Source: Aspergillus flavus (taxonomy: Eukaryota > Ascomycota > Eurotiomycetes > Eurotiales > Aspergillaceae). From it: DNA of 64,000 nt. Where the stretch lies: NCBI RefSeq assembly GCF_009017415.1, contig NC_092403.1, forward strand, positions 992,001 to 1,056,000, written 5' to 3'. Below the pieces are notes generated by a model. That model saw nothing but the letters and a program-made list of their open reading frames with translations. It was not told the DNA's origin and ran no database searches. Shown piece after piece: positions 23,147 to 34,508 of the stretch. Numbering within the stretch: the stretch's first letter is position 1; the number at the start of each line of letters is the position of its first letter. The position numbers and the translations under genes were made by a program.

Positions 23147-24918
23147 ATGGCGCCTCCCACCTATGCGGGGATGTCAGGGCGGAAACTGTCACTGACAGTC
23201 TCTACCATTGCAACAATGGGGTTTCTGCTTTTCGGATATGATCGTGAGTCTACGCTTTACATACATCTAGGGAAGTTACGCTGACCACGGCTGTAGAGGG
23301 TGTGATGTCGGGTATCATCTCAGACCCGGCCTTCAATGACATGTTCACGGCAACCAAGGATGACAATACAATGCAGGCTACAGTAACGGCAGTCTATGAA
23401 GTCGGTAAGTGGCTAATACAGCCCTAACAAAGTGCCCTTTCCTTCGGATGAGCTGATCTCCAATGTAGGTTGTCTCTTCGGCGCAATCATCGCATTGCTA
23501 ATTGGTGATCGGACGGGTCGCCGGTGGATGGTTATCGCTGGTGCCGCTATTATGATTATTGGTGTCGTTATTCAAGTGTCTGCTATGCCAGGCTCACTTC
23601 CGCTTCTTCAATTTATCTTCGGTCGAGTCATTACTGGCATCGGGAATGGAATGAACACTTCGACAATCCCCACATACCAAGCTGAATGTTCTAAGACCAG
23701 CAATCGAGGTCTTCTTATCTGCATCGAAGGTGGTATTATCGCCATAGGCACAGCTATTGCATACTGGATTGACTACGGAGCGCACTATGGTCCCCAAGAT
23801 CTCGTATGGAGATTCCCAATCGCGTTCCAGGTCTTCTTCGGTGTCATTATCATTGTCGGCATGTTCTACCTGCCCGAATCACCTCGCTTTCTCATCGCCC
23901 ACGACAAAGTCGCCGAAGGCGAACGGGTCCTCGCCGCGCTAGCTGGTACTGAGATTGAGGATCGTCACACTCAAACGGAAAAGAATCTGATTCTCGATTC
24001 CGTCCGAGCGTAAGTCTTCCTCTTTCATGACATGTATTTGACCTTTGAAGCTTACCGCGAGACAGTTCGGGTGCGACGAAAGCCAAGTTCAGCGATCTGC
24101 TTACTGGTGGACCATCCCAGCACCTGCGCCGCATGCTCGTGGGTTCGTCGTCGCAAATGTTCCAGCAGATTTCCGGCTGCAACGCTGTGATCTATTACCT
24201 CCCAGTCCTGCTTGAACAATCTATTGGCCAGTCTCACAACTTTGCGCTCTTGATCGGCGGTATAAACATGATCTGCTACGCCATCTTCGCAACATTCTCA
24301 TGGTTCTTCATAGAAAAGATTGGTCGCCGGAAATTGTTCCTGGGAGGCAGTTACGGGCAGTGCGCAGCAATGGTAATTGTATTCGCCTGTCTTATCCCTG
24401 GCGATAAGCAAAGTGCAAAGGGGGCCGTCTTCGGCTTTTTCCTTTATATGTGCTTCTTCGGCGCCACCTGGCTGCCCTTGCCATGGCTCTATCCCGCCGA
24501 ACTCTCGCCTATCAGGACCAGAGCCAAGGCCAACGCCATTTCCACCTGCAACAACTGGCTATTCAACTTTACCGTGGTCATGATCACCCCTGTCATGGTG
24601 GAGCATATCGGCTGGGGTACATACTTGTTCTTCGCTGCATGGAACGCAGTCTTCATTCCAGTTATCTGGTTTTTCTACCCCGAAACTGCAGGCCGTAGTC
24701 TGGAAGAAATCGACCTGATCTTCGCCAAGGGTTACGTGGAGAAGATGAGCTATGTGCGCGCTGCGAAAGAGCTTCCCAAGCTCTCCGACGATGAAATCGA
24801 GGCCAAGGCAGCCGAGTACGGCATCCTCGACAACAACGAGAAGGTCGAGGAACGAATCGCCGAACATGCGCCTCAGGACTCTCAGGAATACTCGTCCTAT
24901 CTGCCTAGCCAGCTATAA
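23147..24918 (+). CDS. MFS sugar transporter (hexose/pentose-type, SP family)
   Basis: Twelve-helix sugar:proton symporter or facilitator of the plasma membrane. Exons 23147..23243, 23297..23404, 23469..24009 and 24066..24918 (introns 53, 64, 56 nt) give 532 residues. Family signatures in order: GFLLFGYDQGVMSG in TM1 (Gln codon split by intron 1), GDRTGRRWMVIAGA after TM2, FGRVITGIGNGMNTSTIPTY in TM4, the central PESPRFL, QQISGCNAVIYYLPVLLEQS in TM7, EKIGRRKLFLGG after TM8, LPLPWLYPAELSPIRTRAKA in TM10 and FYPETAGRSLEEIDLIF after TM12. The C-terminal tail is Glu/Lys-rich. The substrate cannot be deduced reliably. The preceding gene is an arrestin-like protein, a class that controls endocytosis of such transporters, but adjacency may be chance. 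Confidence 0.93.
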
Positions 24919-26417
24919 AGACATTATACGGCGTGAAACTCATTAAGACACTGTTCTATATTGAATAGAACCACAAAACTAAAAAAGAACATATACTGTG
25001 GAGGCGTTTTAGACTGCCTATTCTTGCTTTTGCCGGATACCCATGATATCAGGGGATGTTTTCATGCGATGGATATGTTATATGCCTGTACATCTGTACA
25101 TATGTACATTTGAAAAATCATGTCAGTTACGTTTACTGTATAGTTATGATGACATTTACGTCGCTTACGTGCCCAATGAAAGAACTATTCTTATGATTAA
25201 ACGAAACATCTCTAGCTTTGGCAGCTATGAATCACCCACAGCAGACAGAACGAGAACAATAGAAAAGCAACAGGGATATAAGTAAAGACCAAAGGCACAA
25301 CCCAAATCAAACTGACATTGCCCTTTCAATCCCCATAAAGCACCAGACCCTAACCCCCCTCCAAACCAGAACCCCGTTGATATAGACTCCTAGAACTGGA
25401 ACTAAAACCTTATAATCAGCACACTCCAAACAAGTTCCCACACCAACACTCAGATCCCTCACCTCATAACCACCTTCTTTGAAATAACCCAAACAAAACT
25501 CCCAACAAGAGCAACCTTGGCCAATCCCCCGATACCCCCGCGCCGGATTCGTGGGTGGAGACGGCGGTTGTAGTAGAAGTTCGGGTTGAAGGGAGCTGAA
25601 CGCATATCGGTGAGATGTAGTGGTTGTGAGGACGACTTTGCTACTAAGGTAGAGAGTATGCTAAGTAAATGAGGTATATGATTTGATAGACATGGGTTCA
25701 TTGATTAACTACTTGCTGCTGTAGGATGGGTTTATATGCTGTTCTCGGGGTATGGGTAATTGTCCGGGGGCGATGTTTAGGGCCGAAGTTCGGGTTCATG
25801 ATATGGGTGGGTTTATGGAAGGATGGAGGGGGGTTGTGGATTGGTGGACCTGATGGTTGGGTATAGCTTTCTTCATCATCATAATTTTCTTCTGTCTTTG
25901 CCTTTCTGAGGCGTTGGTAGAGAGTCCAGTCGTGGTTTGTTGGTCGGACTTAGGATAGTAAAGTTCGGGTTTTGCTTGACTTGGCTTTTGCTTACGGGTC
26001 AATCTGTACATACAGTTACGACTCTGGATGAATGTGAAATTGATTGTATTTGATGTTCTCTGTTTTCTCTTGTTTTTCTTGAATTAGAGGAAGACTGGAC
26101 AGCCTCGTTTCACAAGACGTGTACTGGCATTTTTGCATTATCTGTCTTGCGTAGGCTATCTTGTTAAAATGCAATGGTCATGATCGTGCTTAGACTAGAA
26201 ATGCTCTTCATCATTGGCATCGCTCGTAACGGAATGCTTGGGCTAACAGAAGGAATAAAAGGGATGGAAGCAGAGAATCGATATCAGCGCTGAGATCAGA
26301 TGTAATGTATGCTGAGTCAGGAAAACATCTTTTGACGATTTGCACAGTACCTCTCAAATGTCATGTCCATTTGGGTTAGTAGTTGTGCACGGCGAGAATG
26401 TGGACAGAGCTGTCGAC
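24919..26417. other. Convergent intergenic region between transporter and phosphomevalonate kinase
   Basis: About 1.5 kb, mostly noncoding AT-rich sequence with both 3' UTRs. One possible small gene on the minus strand is listed separately. Nothing else was recognised. Confidence 0.5.
25459..25605 (-). CDS. Candidate small basic membrane protein (48 residues)
   Basis: Starting at the internal ATG at 25605 the frame reads MRSAPFNPNFYYNRRLHPRI, then a Gly/Arg patch and a hydrophobic segment (LAKVALVGSFVWVIS) ending KKVVMR. A basic N-terminal half followed by one membrane helix is typical of small conserved fungal mitochondrial or ER proteins, and the composition is unlike the random ORFs nearby. 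An ATG at 25701 would add 32 less natural residues. I cannot name a family, and it may be spurious. Confidence 0.35.
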   Translation of the reverse strand: MRSAPFNPNFYYNRRLHPRIRRGGIGGLAKVALVGSFVWVISKKVVMR

Positions 26418-27918
26418 TTAAAGCCAACCGGCATATTGGTCGAGAACCTCATTTTTGACTCCATCTGAGCCGTGACGCACACCGAGGAGCCGGACAGTTC
26501 CGATCTTGCCACCGAAATCGTCCTCCACCTTACTTTCCCAGTTCTTAAAGAGCTCAGTTAACTTTTTAAGCACCTCCTGGTCATCGCGGATCAAGACAGC
26601 AATCGCATCATACCCTCCCGCACCAGGAACCACACCACCAATCACTCCGTCAACGGCTGACACGGCATCAAGCAGTTCTGTCTGTACCCGCGGCTCAATG
26701 GGGACTCCCGCCTTGCGGGTCATGCTGCGAAGGTGATTGCGTGAGCGCTGGATGAGGTTGCGGACATCATTGAAATCTTCGGGCGATTCTTGGTCAGGGC
26801 TCTGGGCTAGCTGCTTGAGCTGAAGACAGAGCCTTTCATTGTTTGACTGGAGGGCAGCCCAAAGAAGATCGGCTTCCTGCTGGTTTTGTTTTCGCCATTC
26901 GAGCACTTTCTTGACCATCGAAGGGGAATTTGAGCCGCACTCAACATCGCACAGGACCATCTGCATGCCTCGAGGAAGTCGCATGCCGAAATCCAAGCAC
27001 TCTGTATCCCACGGATGCTTAGGGTCGGCGTCCTCCACGACTGCAAACAGCCGCTCTTCAAACCCAGGTGAACCGGCGTCGCCGACGGATTCCAAAATGC
27101 TTGGGGAGAATCGGCGATATAGGCAAGAGCCGTAGATAGCAGCAGCCACATCAAACCCGGATCCCACTTTACCTTGAGCAGCACAGTGGGCAGCCTGTGC
27201 CAAGTTATGAAGCTTGTCACGAGAAGCTCCAAGGTCGTCAGGCTGCAGGGTACGGTGAATAACGAGGGATGATACTAGGGCAGTTACTAGAGCCGCAGAG
27301 GAACCTAGTCCTGTCTTGTGGGCCTCGTGAAGAGGAACACCGAAGTTCACGAATCTTCCAGGGGACTCAGAAACCCTAGAGAAGGCAGTCTCAGAGTAGT
27401 AATCAGTGTCGGCCAGGATGGTCACGGAGAGGGACCCAAAGTCCTTCGAGTCGGCCACATAGCTGATATAGGTGAGAGCGTAGTTGAGGGAAGTTTCGAC
27501 GAACGGATTGGAACGCCTGGGATCCCTTAGTTATTGAACTGGAGAGGTCAAAAACACTCTCTTACCCGTCGTTCCTTTGAATCACTTTGATTCCACCTCC
27601 ATTCTCACAACGCTGTATACCGTACTCCCAAATTGCATTGACAAATTGCGGCGAGCGTACAACCACGACGTCTTCTTTTTCCTTGTCGTCCACAGCACTT
27701 CCGTCCTCGACTGTCTCCGTATCGGGACCCCCCTTCACTGAGCTGAATGATGCACCACGTCGATGGCCTCTTTTCAATTGTTGAACGATAACGTGGATCC
27801 TAGCATCGAGTGCGATCACTGTCCCCGTGTAATTGCGGTCTAAAACGAGGTAACCACCGGTAAGAAGGACCTTGCCCGGGGCGGACAAGGCGGTGCTCCC
27901 GGATGGCGGATAAGACAT
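26418..27918 (-). CDS. erg8: Phosphomevalonate kinase (ERG8)
   Basis: Phosphorylates 5-phosphomevalonate to 5-diphosphomevalonate in the mevalonate/ergosterol pathway. Exons 27918..27566 and 27516..26418 (49-nt intron) give 483 residues, close to the family length. GHMP-kinase features: N-terminal [36 protein letters not shown] just after the intron; the ATP-binding [19 protein letters not shown] (motif 2); [13 protein letters not shown]; and C-terminal [16 protein letters not shown] (motif 3). The ATG at 27918 is the first in frame near the conserved block. Joining at the GCGTTCC acceptor recreates NDGRSNPF. A second AAG/G site nine bases upstream would add three codons including no stop, so minor acceptor variation is possible. 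Confidence 0.94.
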
Positions 27919-30059
27919 GAGGGCAGCTGGCGACTGTTCGACCAGGGGGTTCTCTGCTGTTACGAAAAATTAAACGAACTGGTTAATCGAACCGAATCTG
28001 GCGATCACTTCGGCACTGAATCTCAATAGTCAGTTACTATTCTATATACGTCCCACAAGAAACTGTTGTGCGATTTTGTCAAGAGTATCGGTTGCGCTAG
28101 AATTATACGCACCAATCCGAGGACAATCAAACTGCAAAGGGCGAACGTAGGCGAGAGATCAGCGTTATCGACAACACAGAGAAGTACCCCGGTCCCATGT
28201 AGTAGTAATCTATGTCGTTTCCTTCCCGAATCGGTCAAAAGTGCCCCGCCTCGAATCGTCACCGGAGATAGGATAGAGAAGTTTGAGCCTGGGTGCCGCA
28301 GACGATTCAGCTGTGCACGAAGCAAACAATACGATTATTATTATGATTAATTCTGTAGATGAGACTGATTATTTGTCGGAGAGGGAAGCTTTCCGGAACT
28401 CGTATTATCGTTCCCCAATTTGATTTCCATGTTGTGGCTGCAGCTGATATAGATTGTGGCTGAGACTCTGATGTTTGTGGCTTGAGCTCTGATGTGACGC
28501 CGCTGACTAAGAGGGCCCATCCTCTCACTCACAAACAGCCTTCAATCAGTTACACCCCAATCAACCGGGTTCAATGTTCCATCATCATGCTATTTAATAC
28601 TAGGTTGTCAGATTCCGCCCACTATTATTGGTGGCAGTGAGCCGCCGAGAGCAGGAGTCGAAGCCTTGTTCGTTAGGGTAACCGTTTATGCTCTGACCAT
28701 CGTATGACATATCGGGAATTTCCCGTCGGACATTTGATCCGGTGGACGGATACTCTTTTGTACTGTTCTCCGTCTGCCGTTACCCCGTACTTATATTCAA
28801 CAATAGATTCGGAAAACAAGTGAATAAGTACTACTGGCTAAGCAAGGGTTCAGACAAGACCATTGGCCCTGGAGAAGAACAAGTGGCCTCTTCTGCATGG
28901 CAGTTTATCCCTTTCGTCGAATAACATGATTGAGACGGCAATTATGTACCGCGATGGGGATGCAAGAAAAAGTTAATTCTGCCGTGCTCAGTCACTGCTA
29001 AAAAGGGAAAAAAAAATTCAATGTTCGCATCTTACTATACCTTCCAAGGTTCCATCTGTCCTCGAACTATTTGGTATGACCAGTCACCATGGTCAAAACC
29101 CTAGTCATTCAAGCACAATGAATATTGCCTCAGGCATCTTCGTCGGTCGTTCGGTCTTCGGATATCCGGAGCTTAGGATCCAGTCCCACACGGGGCTTAG
29201 ACGCCAAACTCCGTAGGAGGGTCTAAAGAAAATGAGCCGGGACGCGGTGAGTCACGCTTGGCCAGACATCAGGAACTCAAGAATTCCCGCTCCTGAATCT
29301 TCCTATGGCCCCAGTGTGGACGGCCCGCCGATTGGGTCAAGTCCCCTGACGGCTTGTTATCCCCGGGGTTCTAGGGCCACCTGACCTGTGGAAATAGCCT
29401 TAGGCAACGAGAGAATGACGGAGGTCGAAATGTATGTACTTTTTTAAAGAAAAATTTTATTTTTTATTTTTTTTTTCTCGTGTTTTCTAATTCGCATCGG
29501 ACATGTTTAGAAGAAGCATAGCCATATAATTTTCACCCTCCCCCTGGTTCCTGTCTGGGTCTTTTAAATGTAGGATACTCTGCCCCCTGCGTCTTGTAGA
29601 TACATACCCGAGGGTTCATTCCTTAGAATTCCATTCAAGACGATTCGTTCCCCAAAGGTACGATCAGCTCTAGCACTAACCTATTGAATTAATTATCCTC
29701 AAAGAAGTCAAGTCATTGCGAGGATCGGCACTAATCTGCTTTAGGATTGGTCAACGACTATTCTCGCCTTCTCTCAAATATCCATCCATTCCCTCTTGTC
29801 CGATCTGTCATATTTTTCGACCTCTTCACGAAAAGATTTTTCCTTCCTTCGCTTCAATTCCCTTGTATATACCAGCGCGTTCCTTTGACGACCAGCTGTC
29901 GTCAAATGAACCTGCATCCTTACTATTATTTTGATTGCAAGGTATGAATCAGATAACACATCACCAGAAGCCGGCAAGGTGGAACTAAAGGAATGGTCGC
30001 GTGACTAACATTGAAACCAGCATTGCCTCTTCTCGCTGAAGAGGACTCCTGCCAGATAA
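27919..30059. promoter_or_regulatory. Divergent intergenic region (ERG8 / PPR protein)
   Basis: 2.14 kb between divergent starts. Visible: three imperfect copies of a ~21-bp repeat at 28433-28496, a T-rich run at about 29441-29476, and AT-rich sequence before the PPR gene. The short ORFs have no conserved features, and no tRNA fold was convincing. Confidence 0.5.
28433..28496 (+). repeat. Imperfect ~21-bp tandem repeat, three copies
   Basis: Units begin TGTGGCT at 28433, 28455 and 28476. The last two (28455..28475 and 28476..28496) agree at 16 of 21 positions and both end CTGATGT. The first is more diverged. It lies ~520 bp upstream of ERG8. Confidence 0.6.
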
Positions 30060-33000
30060 ATGGTCTTCAAACCGTTCACCCATCTCGCACGTCAGAGTTT
30101 CACCAAAGCCTTCACTCATGGCTATGCTCAGTCGGTAGTTGCGGCGTCGCAGTCTTCCTACGCGTCCTCCGCCACATTCAATCAACTCGCCAATCAACCG
30201 GCCAAGGTCTCCCGGAGTGCATTGCAAAATGTATTCCAACCCTCAAGTTCTTCCGGCGCTGGCGCCAAAGCCAGCCAGGGCGGCTCGGGCTCGGGAGACT
30301 TAGGCCTCGCGGCGTATTATGCCGCGTGGCAACACGCTCAGCAGACTGGCGATGATAGTGATTGGAAACAGTTTCAGGTGAAGCGGAAACTGGGGTGGAA
30401 ACCGTCGACGCCGGAAGAAGTAGCAAAGTCCAAAGAAGATAGCGTGAACTCGACGAATCCCCATAATTTCGACTCGCCTCACATCACGAAGGCCTCCGCC
30501 AATGCCGATGTTAGCGCTCAGGTTGAGGAGGCGGTGGCTCGAGAGATTCAAATCCAGGAAGAGCAAGCCCAAGCTGAGGAGGCATCCGAAGGAAAGGATG
30601 ACTCGGCCACTGAGGCATTCCCTGACCTACCAGCAGACGTGGCTGCCATCGCGGATGTCTCCACGGAGCAAGCTCGTATCGCTTCCGATCAGATTGTCCA
30701 GCTGGCTTTAACAAAGAAGTACGCTGAGATCCCCAGTGCATTTGAAGCACTGCTCAGAGATGGCTTGACTCCCACGGTCGGTGCTTACAATGCCCTGCTG
30801 GAATCGGCTGTACGGCTTCATGGTGACACCGCTCAGGCGATTCAGAAGGCGCTGGATGTCTATTCTGATATGCTCCGTCGTAGGGTAATTCCCGACGAGC
30901 AGACGTATCGGACTCTCGTCCAGCTCTTCGTGGAGCGCGCACACGATGCCCTGAAGTCCCAGAAATCGCTCGAGCAGGACCGGATCCGCTACGGAGGAAT
31001 GGAAGAGCCTGGCAAGTTCATGCTCCACTCGAGCGAGTTGGAGCGAGCCATTCTCGATGAGGACCATTCGCTCGGTATCGCTATCAAGCTATTTAACACT
31101 GCTACCACAAGACACCCCGATCTCGTCTTTCCATTGGACACCTACAGCCGCCTGATTATCGCATGTGCGAGAGAGGGCCAAGTTGAGAATATGATCCGCA
31201 TTTACGCCCACATGGAAACCCACAAAGTTACACCTCATGCCTCTATCTTCCCGTCGATGATCGATGCTTTCGCCTCTACTGGAGATCTGAAGAGTGCTGT
31301 GGAGTGCTACAACGAGTATAAGGCTCTCGCAATCTCGGACGACAATGGTACGTTCAGCATCGTTCAACGCCTGGATGGCCAGGTGTACGCTGCGTTGGTC
31401 AAAGCGTATCTATCGTGTGGTAAGGAGAAGGAGGCTTTGCGCTTTTTGGAGCGGATCCGGGCTTCTTTCGATGAGGTGACAGAAAACAAAGAAACTCGGA
31501 AAGATGCTGTTGAAACCGTGATCGTTCGAGATGGCCTTGTTTCGCACTCCTTAAAATCGGGTGAGCATGATAAGGCGTTGAGTCAAGCTAAGACACGGTT
31601 GCGCGATGGGGCCCTGGATCATGCCATGGCCGAAATCTGCATCGCCGCGGCGGATGCCGGTAACCTCAAAACGGCTTCCGAAGCATACGATTGTCTGCCT
31701 ACTGATACCGCAAAACGTCATGGCCCTGCTATCTCGATGCTGGCATTATACGTGCGTCAAGGCAACGTGTCGGCGGCTAGGCCTCTGTGGGTTATGCTAA
31801 GCACTGTGGGTCAGACAACACCGGACATGGTTCAGCCGACGGCGATGTATTCGGTGGCCTTATTGAAGAGTGGTCAGATCGAAGAAGCCCTAGTCGAGGC
31901 CCGTAATATGTTTGGACGGGTCCGCAACGCTTCAATCGACAACCCTTATCTACTTAACGCCGTCCGGGAGCAGATCAATGAAAGTCTTCATCTCATCGGT
32001 CGCGTACTTATTCAAACTGCTGCCGTCCTCTCTCCCCAAACTGTCATGACTCTCCTTTGGTCAATGGTCGAGAACGGTGGACTGGTCTCCCCGGTCGCTG
32101 ACCACGCTGTCGCCAGCCTCGGTCCTATTGCCATCCAACAGCTCAACCCTCGCGACCTAACCCTTGCCCTCCAGGTCCAGGCCGGCATGCTTGTTAACAG
32201 CTCCGCGTCTTTGGATGTTGCGCACCCGATCCGCTTTTCTCACATGCTTGACATTGCCTTGGCTACCGGACTTCAAATGGATCCCTACACTACTCGCGTC
32301 GTCGACCAGGCGGTCGGGAAGCTATTCAACAGCCGTCCTGACATGGTGAGGAGGTGGCACGACCACCTTGGGCTCACCTCCAGCCCTTCTTCGTTCTTGT
32401 CCGATCGCCACACTCCGGTCTCTGAGATGTCGACGATGACCTCCGCGCCCAGCGAAGACTCGTTCGATCCGTACGCATATGCCACCGATTTCAAAGGATC
32501 CGCGATGATTGCCGAACAGTTGGAAAGCACCAGCGGTCGCCCCGATTCCCACCTCAACGATGCTTTGACTCGGCTTCGGAACATGCGCCGCTCTGGCCGT
32601 CATCCTCGCTACATCACGTATGCCAAACTGATCACCGCTGCCGCCAAGTGTCATCGCAACGATTTGGTCCATGAAATTCTGAGCATGGCTCGCCGCGATG
32701 TCCCTCTCCTGCACCAGTATCACGCTGTCAAGTACGGTTGGGTGTCAATTCTTGACGCCATGGTAGCCTCCTGCCTTACCCTTAATGATCGCAGTCTCGC
32801 TTCCAAGTATCACCAGGAGCTTTCGGAACTCGGCTCCGCTCCGTCCGCCAACACCTTCGGTCTTTATATCACCACGCTCAAGGAATCAACCAAGACCTTT
32901 GATGAGGCGACCGAAGCTTTGAAGATCTTCCATCGTGCGGTCGCTGAAGGGGTTGAGCCTACCTCGTTCTTGTACAACGCCTTGATCGGGAAGCTTGGTA

Positions 33001-33875
33001 AAGCCCGTCGCATTGACGATTGTCTGTTGTACTTTGCCGAGATGCGTGCCCAGGGTGTGCGTCCTACTAGTGTTACCTATGGAACAATTGTGAACGCGCT
33101 CTGCCGAGTCAGCGATGAACGGTTCGCCGAAGAGATGTTCGAGGAGATGGAGTCGATGCCCAACTACAAACCTCGCCCAGCTCCCTACAATTCCATGATT
33201 CAGTACTTCCTGAACACCAAGCGCGACCGCAGCAAGGTTCTGGCGTACTATAAGCGCATGCTCAGCCGTAATATCCAGCCCACCATGCACACGTACAAGT
33301 TGCTCATCGACGCACACGCCTCTCTTGAGCCTGTGGATATGAAGGCTGCGGAGAAGGTACTCGAAACCATCAAAGCCGCCGGACAGCAACCAGAGGCCGT
33401 ACACTATGCATCTCTCATCCATGCTCATGGCTGTGTGATGCATGACATGAAAGCTGCTCAGGACGTCTTCAACTCGGTCGTCTCCAACAGCAAAGTGCGA
33501 CTCCAGCCATGCCTGTACCAGGCCCTTCTAGAGGCCATGGTGGCCAACCACCAGGTCGCACAAACTGAGGACATTGTGAAGGATATGGTCCAGCGTAGGG
33601 TCGATATGACTGCCTACATTGCCAACACTCTTATTCAAGGGTGGGCCACTGAGGGCAACGTGAGCAAAGCCAAGGCCATCTATGATAGCATTGGTGTGGA
33701 CAAGCGGGAGCCCAGCACTTATGAGGCTATGACCCGTGCATTCCTCATGGCGAACGAGCGAGAGAACGCCTCTCGCATTGTGCAAGAGATGCTGTCTCGT
33801 GGATACCCGACCGCTGTCGCCAGCAAGATTGTGGATCTTGTCGGTGGCGGTGCCGCGGTCGCTGCTGCCCTGTAG
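30060..33875 (+). CDS. Large mitochondrial pentatricopeptide-repeat (PPR) protein
   Basis: Intronless 1271-residue protein. PPR proteins bind organellar RNA and control maturation, stability or translation of mitochondrial transcripts. The N-terminus (FKPFTHLARQSFTKAFTHGY) is basic, hydroxylated and free of acid, as expected for a mitochondrial presequence. Repeats are recognisable as helical hairpins such as TPTVGAYNALLESAVRLHGD, VIPDEQTYRTLVQLFVERAH, DTYSRLIIACAREGQVENMI, and a denser block from about residue 945: GVEPTSFLYNALIGKLGKAR, GVRPTSVTYGTIVNALCRVS, IQPTMHTYKLLIDAHASLEP and QQPEAVHYASLIHAHGC. A less repetitive, alpha-helical middle lies between. Size and bipartite layout recall Neurospora CYA-5/yeast Pet309, but I cannot establish orthology. 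Confidence 0.88.
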   Translation: MVFKPFTHLARQSFTKAFTHGYAQSVVAASQSSYASSATFNQLANQPAKVSRSALQNVFQPSSSSGAGAKASQGGSGSGDLGLAAYYAAWQHAQQTGDDSDWKQFQVKRKLGWKPSTPEEVAKSKEDSVNSTNPHNFDSPHITKASANADVSAQVEEAVAREIQIQEEQAQAEEASEGKDDSATEAFPDLPADVAAIADVSTEQARIASDQIVQLALTKKYAEIPSAFEALLRDGLTPTVGAYNALLESAVRLHGDTAQAIQKALDVYSDMLRRRVIPDEQTYRTLVQLFVERAHDALKSQKSLEQDRIRYGGMEEPGKFMLHSSELERAILDEDHSLGIAIKLFNTATTRHPDLVFPLDTYSRLIIACAREGQVENMIRIYAHMETHKVTPHASIFPSMIDAFASTGDLKSAVECYNEYKALAISDDNGTFSIVQRLDGQVYAALVKAYLSCGKEKEALRFLERIRASFDEVTENKETRKDAVETVIVRDGLVSHSLKSGEHDKALSQAKTRLRDGALDHAMAEICIAAADAGNLKTASEAYDCLPTDTAKRHGPAISMLALYVRQGNVSAARPLWVMLSTVGQTTPDMVQPTAMYSVALLKSGQIEEALVEARNMFGRVRNASIDNPYLLNAVREQINESLHLIGRVLIQTAAVLSPQTVMTLLWSMVENGGLVSPVADHAVASLGPIAIQQLNPRDLTLALQVQAGMLVNSSASLDVAHPIRFSHMLDIALATGLQMDPYTTRVVDQAVGKLFNSRPDMVRRWHDHLGLTSSPSSFLSDRHTPVSEMSTMTSAPSEDSFDPYAYATDFKGSAMIAEQLESTSGRPDSHLNDALTRLRNMRRSGRHPRYITYAKLITAAAKCHRNDLVHEILSMARRDVPLLHQYHAVKYGWVSILDAMVASCLTLNDRSLASKYHQELSELGSAPSANTFGLYITTLKESTKTFDEATEALKIFHRAVAEGVEPTSFLYNALIGKLGKARRIDDCLLYFAEMRAQGVRPTSVTYGTIVNALCRVSDERFAEEMFEEMESMPNYKPRPAPYNSMIQYFLNTKRDRSKVLAYYKRMLSRNIQPTMHTYKLLIDAHASLEPVDMKAAEKVLETIKAAGQQPEAVHYASLIHAHGCVMHDMKAAQDVFNSVVSNSKVRLQPCLYQALLEAMVANHQVAQTEDIVKDMVQRRVDMTAYIANTLIQGWATEGNVSKAKAIYDSIGVDKREPSTYEAMTRAFLMANERENASRIVQEMLSRGYPTAVASKIVDLVGGGAAVAAAL

Positions 33876-34508
33876 GTTCGCGTCATCCACTGACGAACCG
33901 TTGCCTTCAACCTTCTCGTTTCCAGCAGGACTAAAATTTCTGCTTTAAAATCGAAAAGGGATAAAAGAATATTCATTTTTAATATGTTCTCAGGGCTGGA
34001 TCCCTGTCTTTGGCTGTTTCCAGCCCATTTGGTCTGCATTGGCATTTGGGAGGCAATACCATGCCTATTTGGTGTACATTTTGTCCTACATTTTGTTTAT
34101 GGTTTGCATTCAGCGAGCGGATATGGCGTTCATGTAAAAATGGGGTTATGATGCTGTTTGGCTTCAGGGTTATTTACTATTTCTTATCTGTTCGATAGAC
34201 ACTCCCAACTCTCCAGTCAGGACAATCCTGGCTGCAATTCTTTTGGAATTCTAAGACTTCTGTGCTATATACAGATTAGTTTTGGATAATCAATACTAAA
34301 CTTATGAACCTGAGAAAATGTGTTTGCTTGTAAGTCTTGCGTAGAGAGTAAAAAACTTGGTAACGGAGTTTATTATCGGGGTTTATCGGCCAACCCCGCG
34401 GAATAGATTAAGTCATTCAACCATGCAACGGTCACACTTCACACCTTCCACTTTCTGACTCCTCGTTCACTCAACTCCAATTACTTCACCGTCGGTAGAA
34501 GACAGCCT
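33876..34508. other. Intergenic region between PPR and PNPOx genes (same strand)
   Basis: 633 bp holding the PPR 3' UTR and the PNPOx promoter. AT-rich; no gene was seen. Confidence 0.5.

Noticed and set aside
30178..33890. Several long antisense frames (up to ~185 codons) opposite the PPR gene
   Set aside because: They are shadows of a C/G-biased third-position coding strand. The sense frame is continuous for 1271 codons with PPR repeats.
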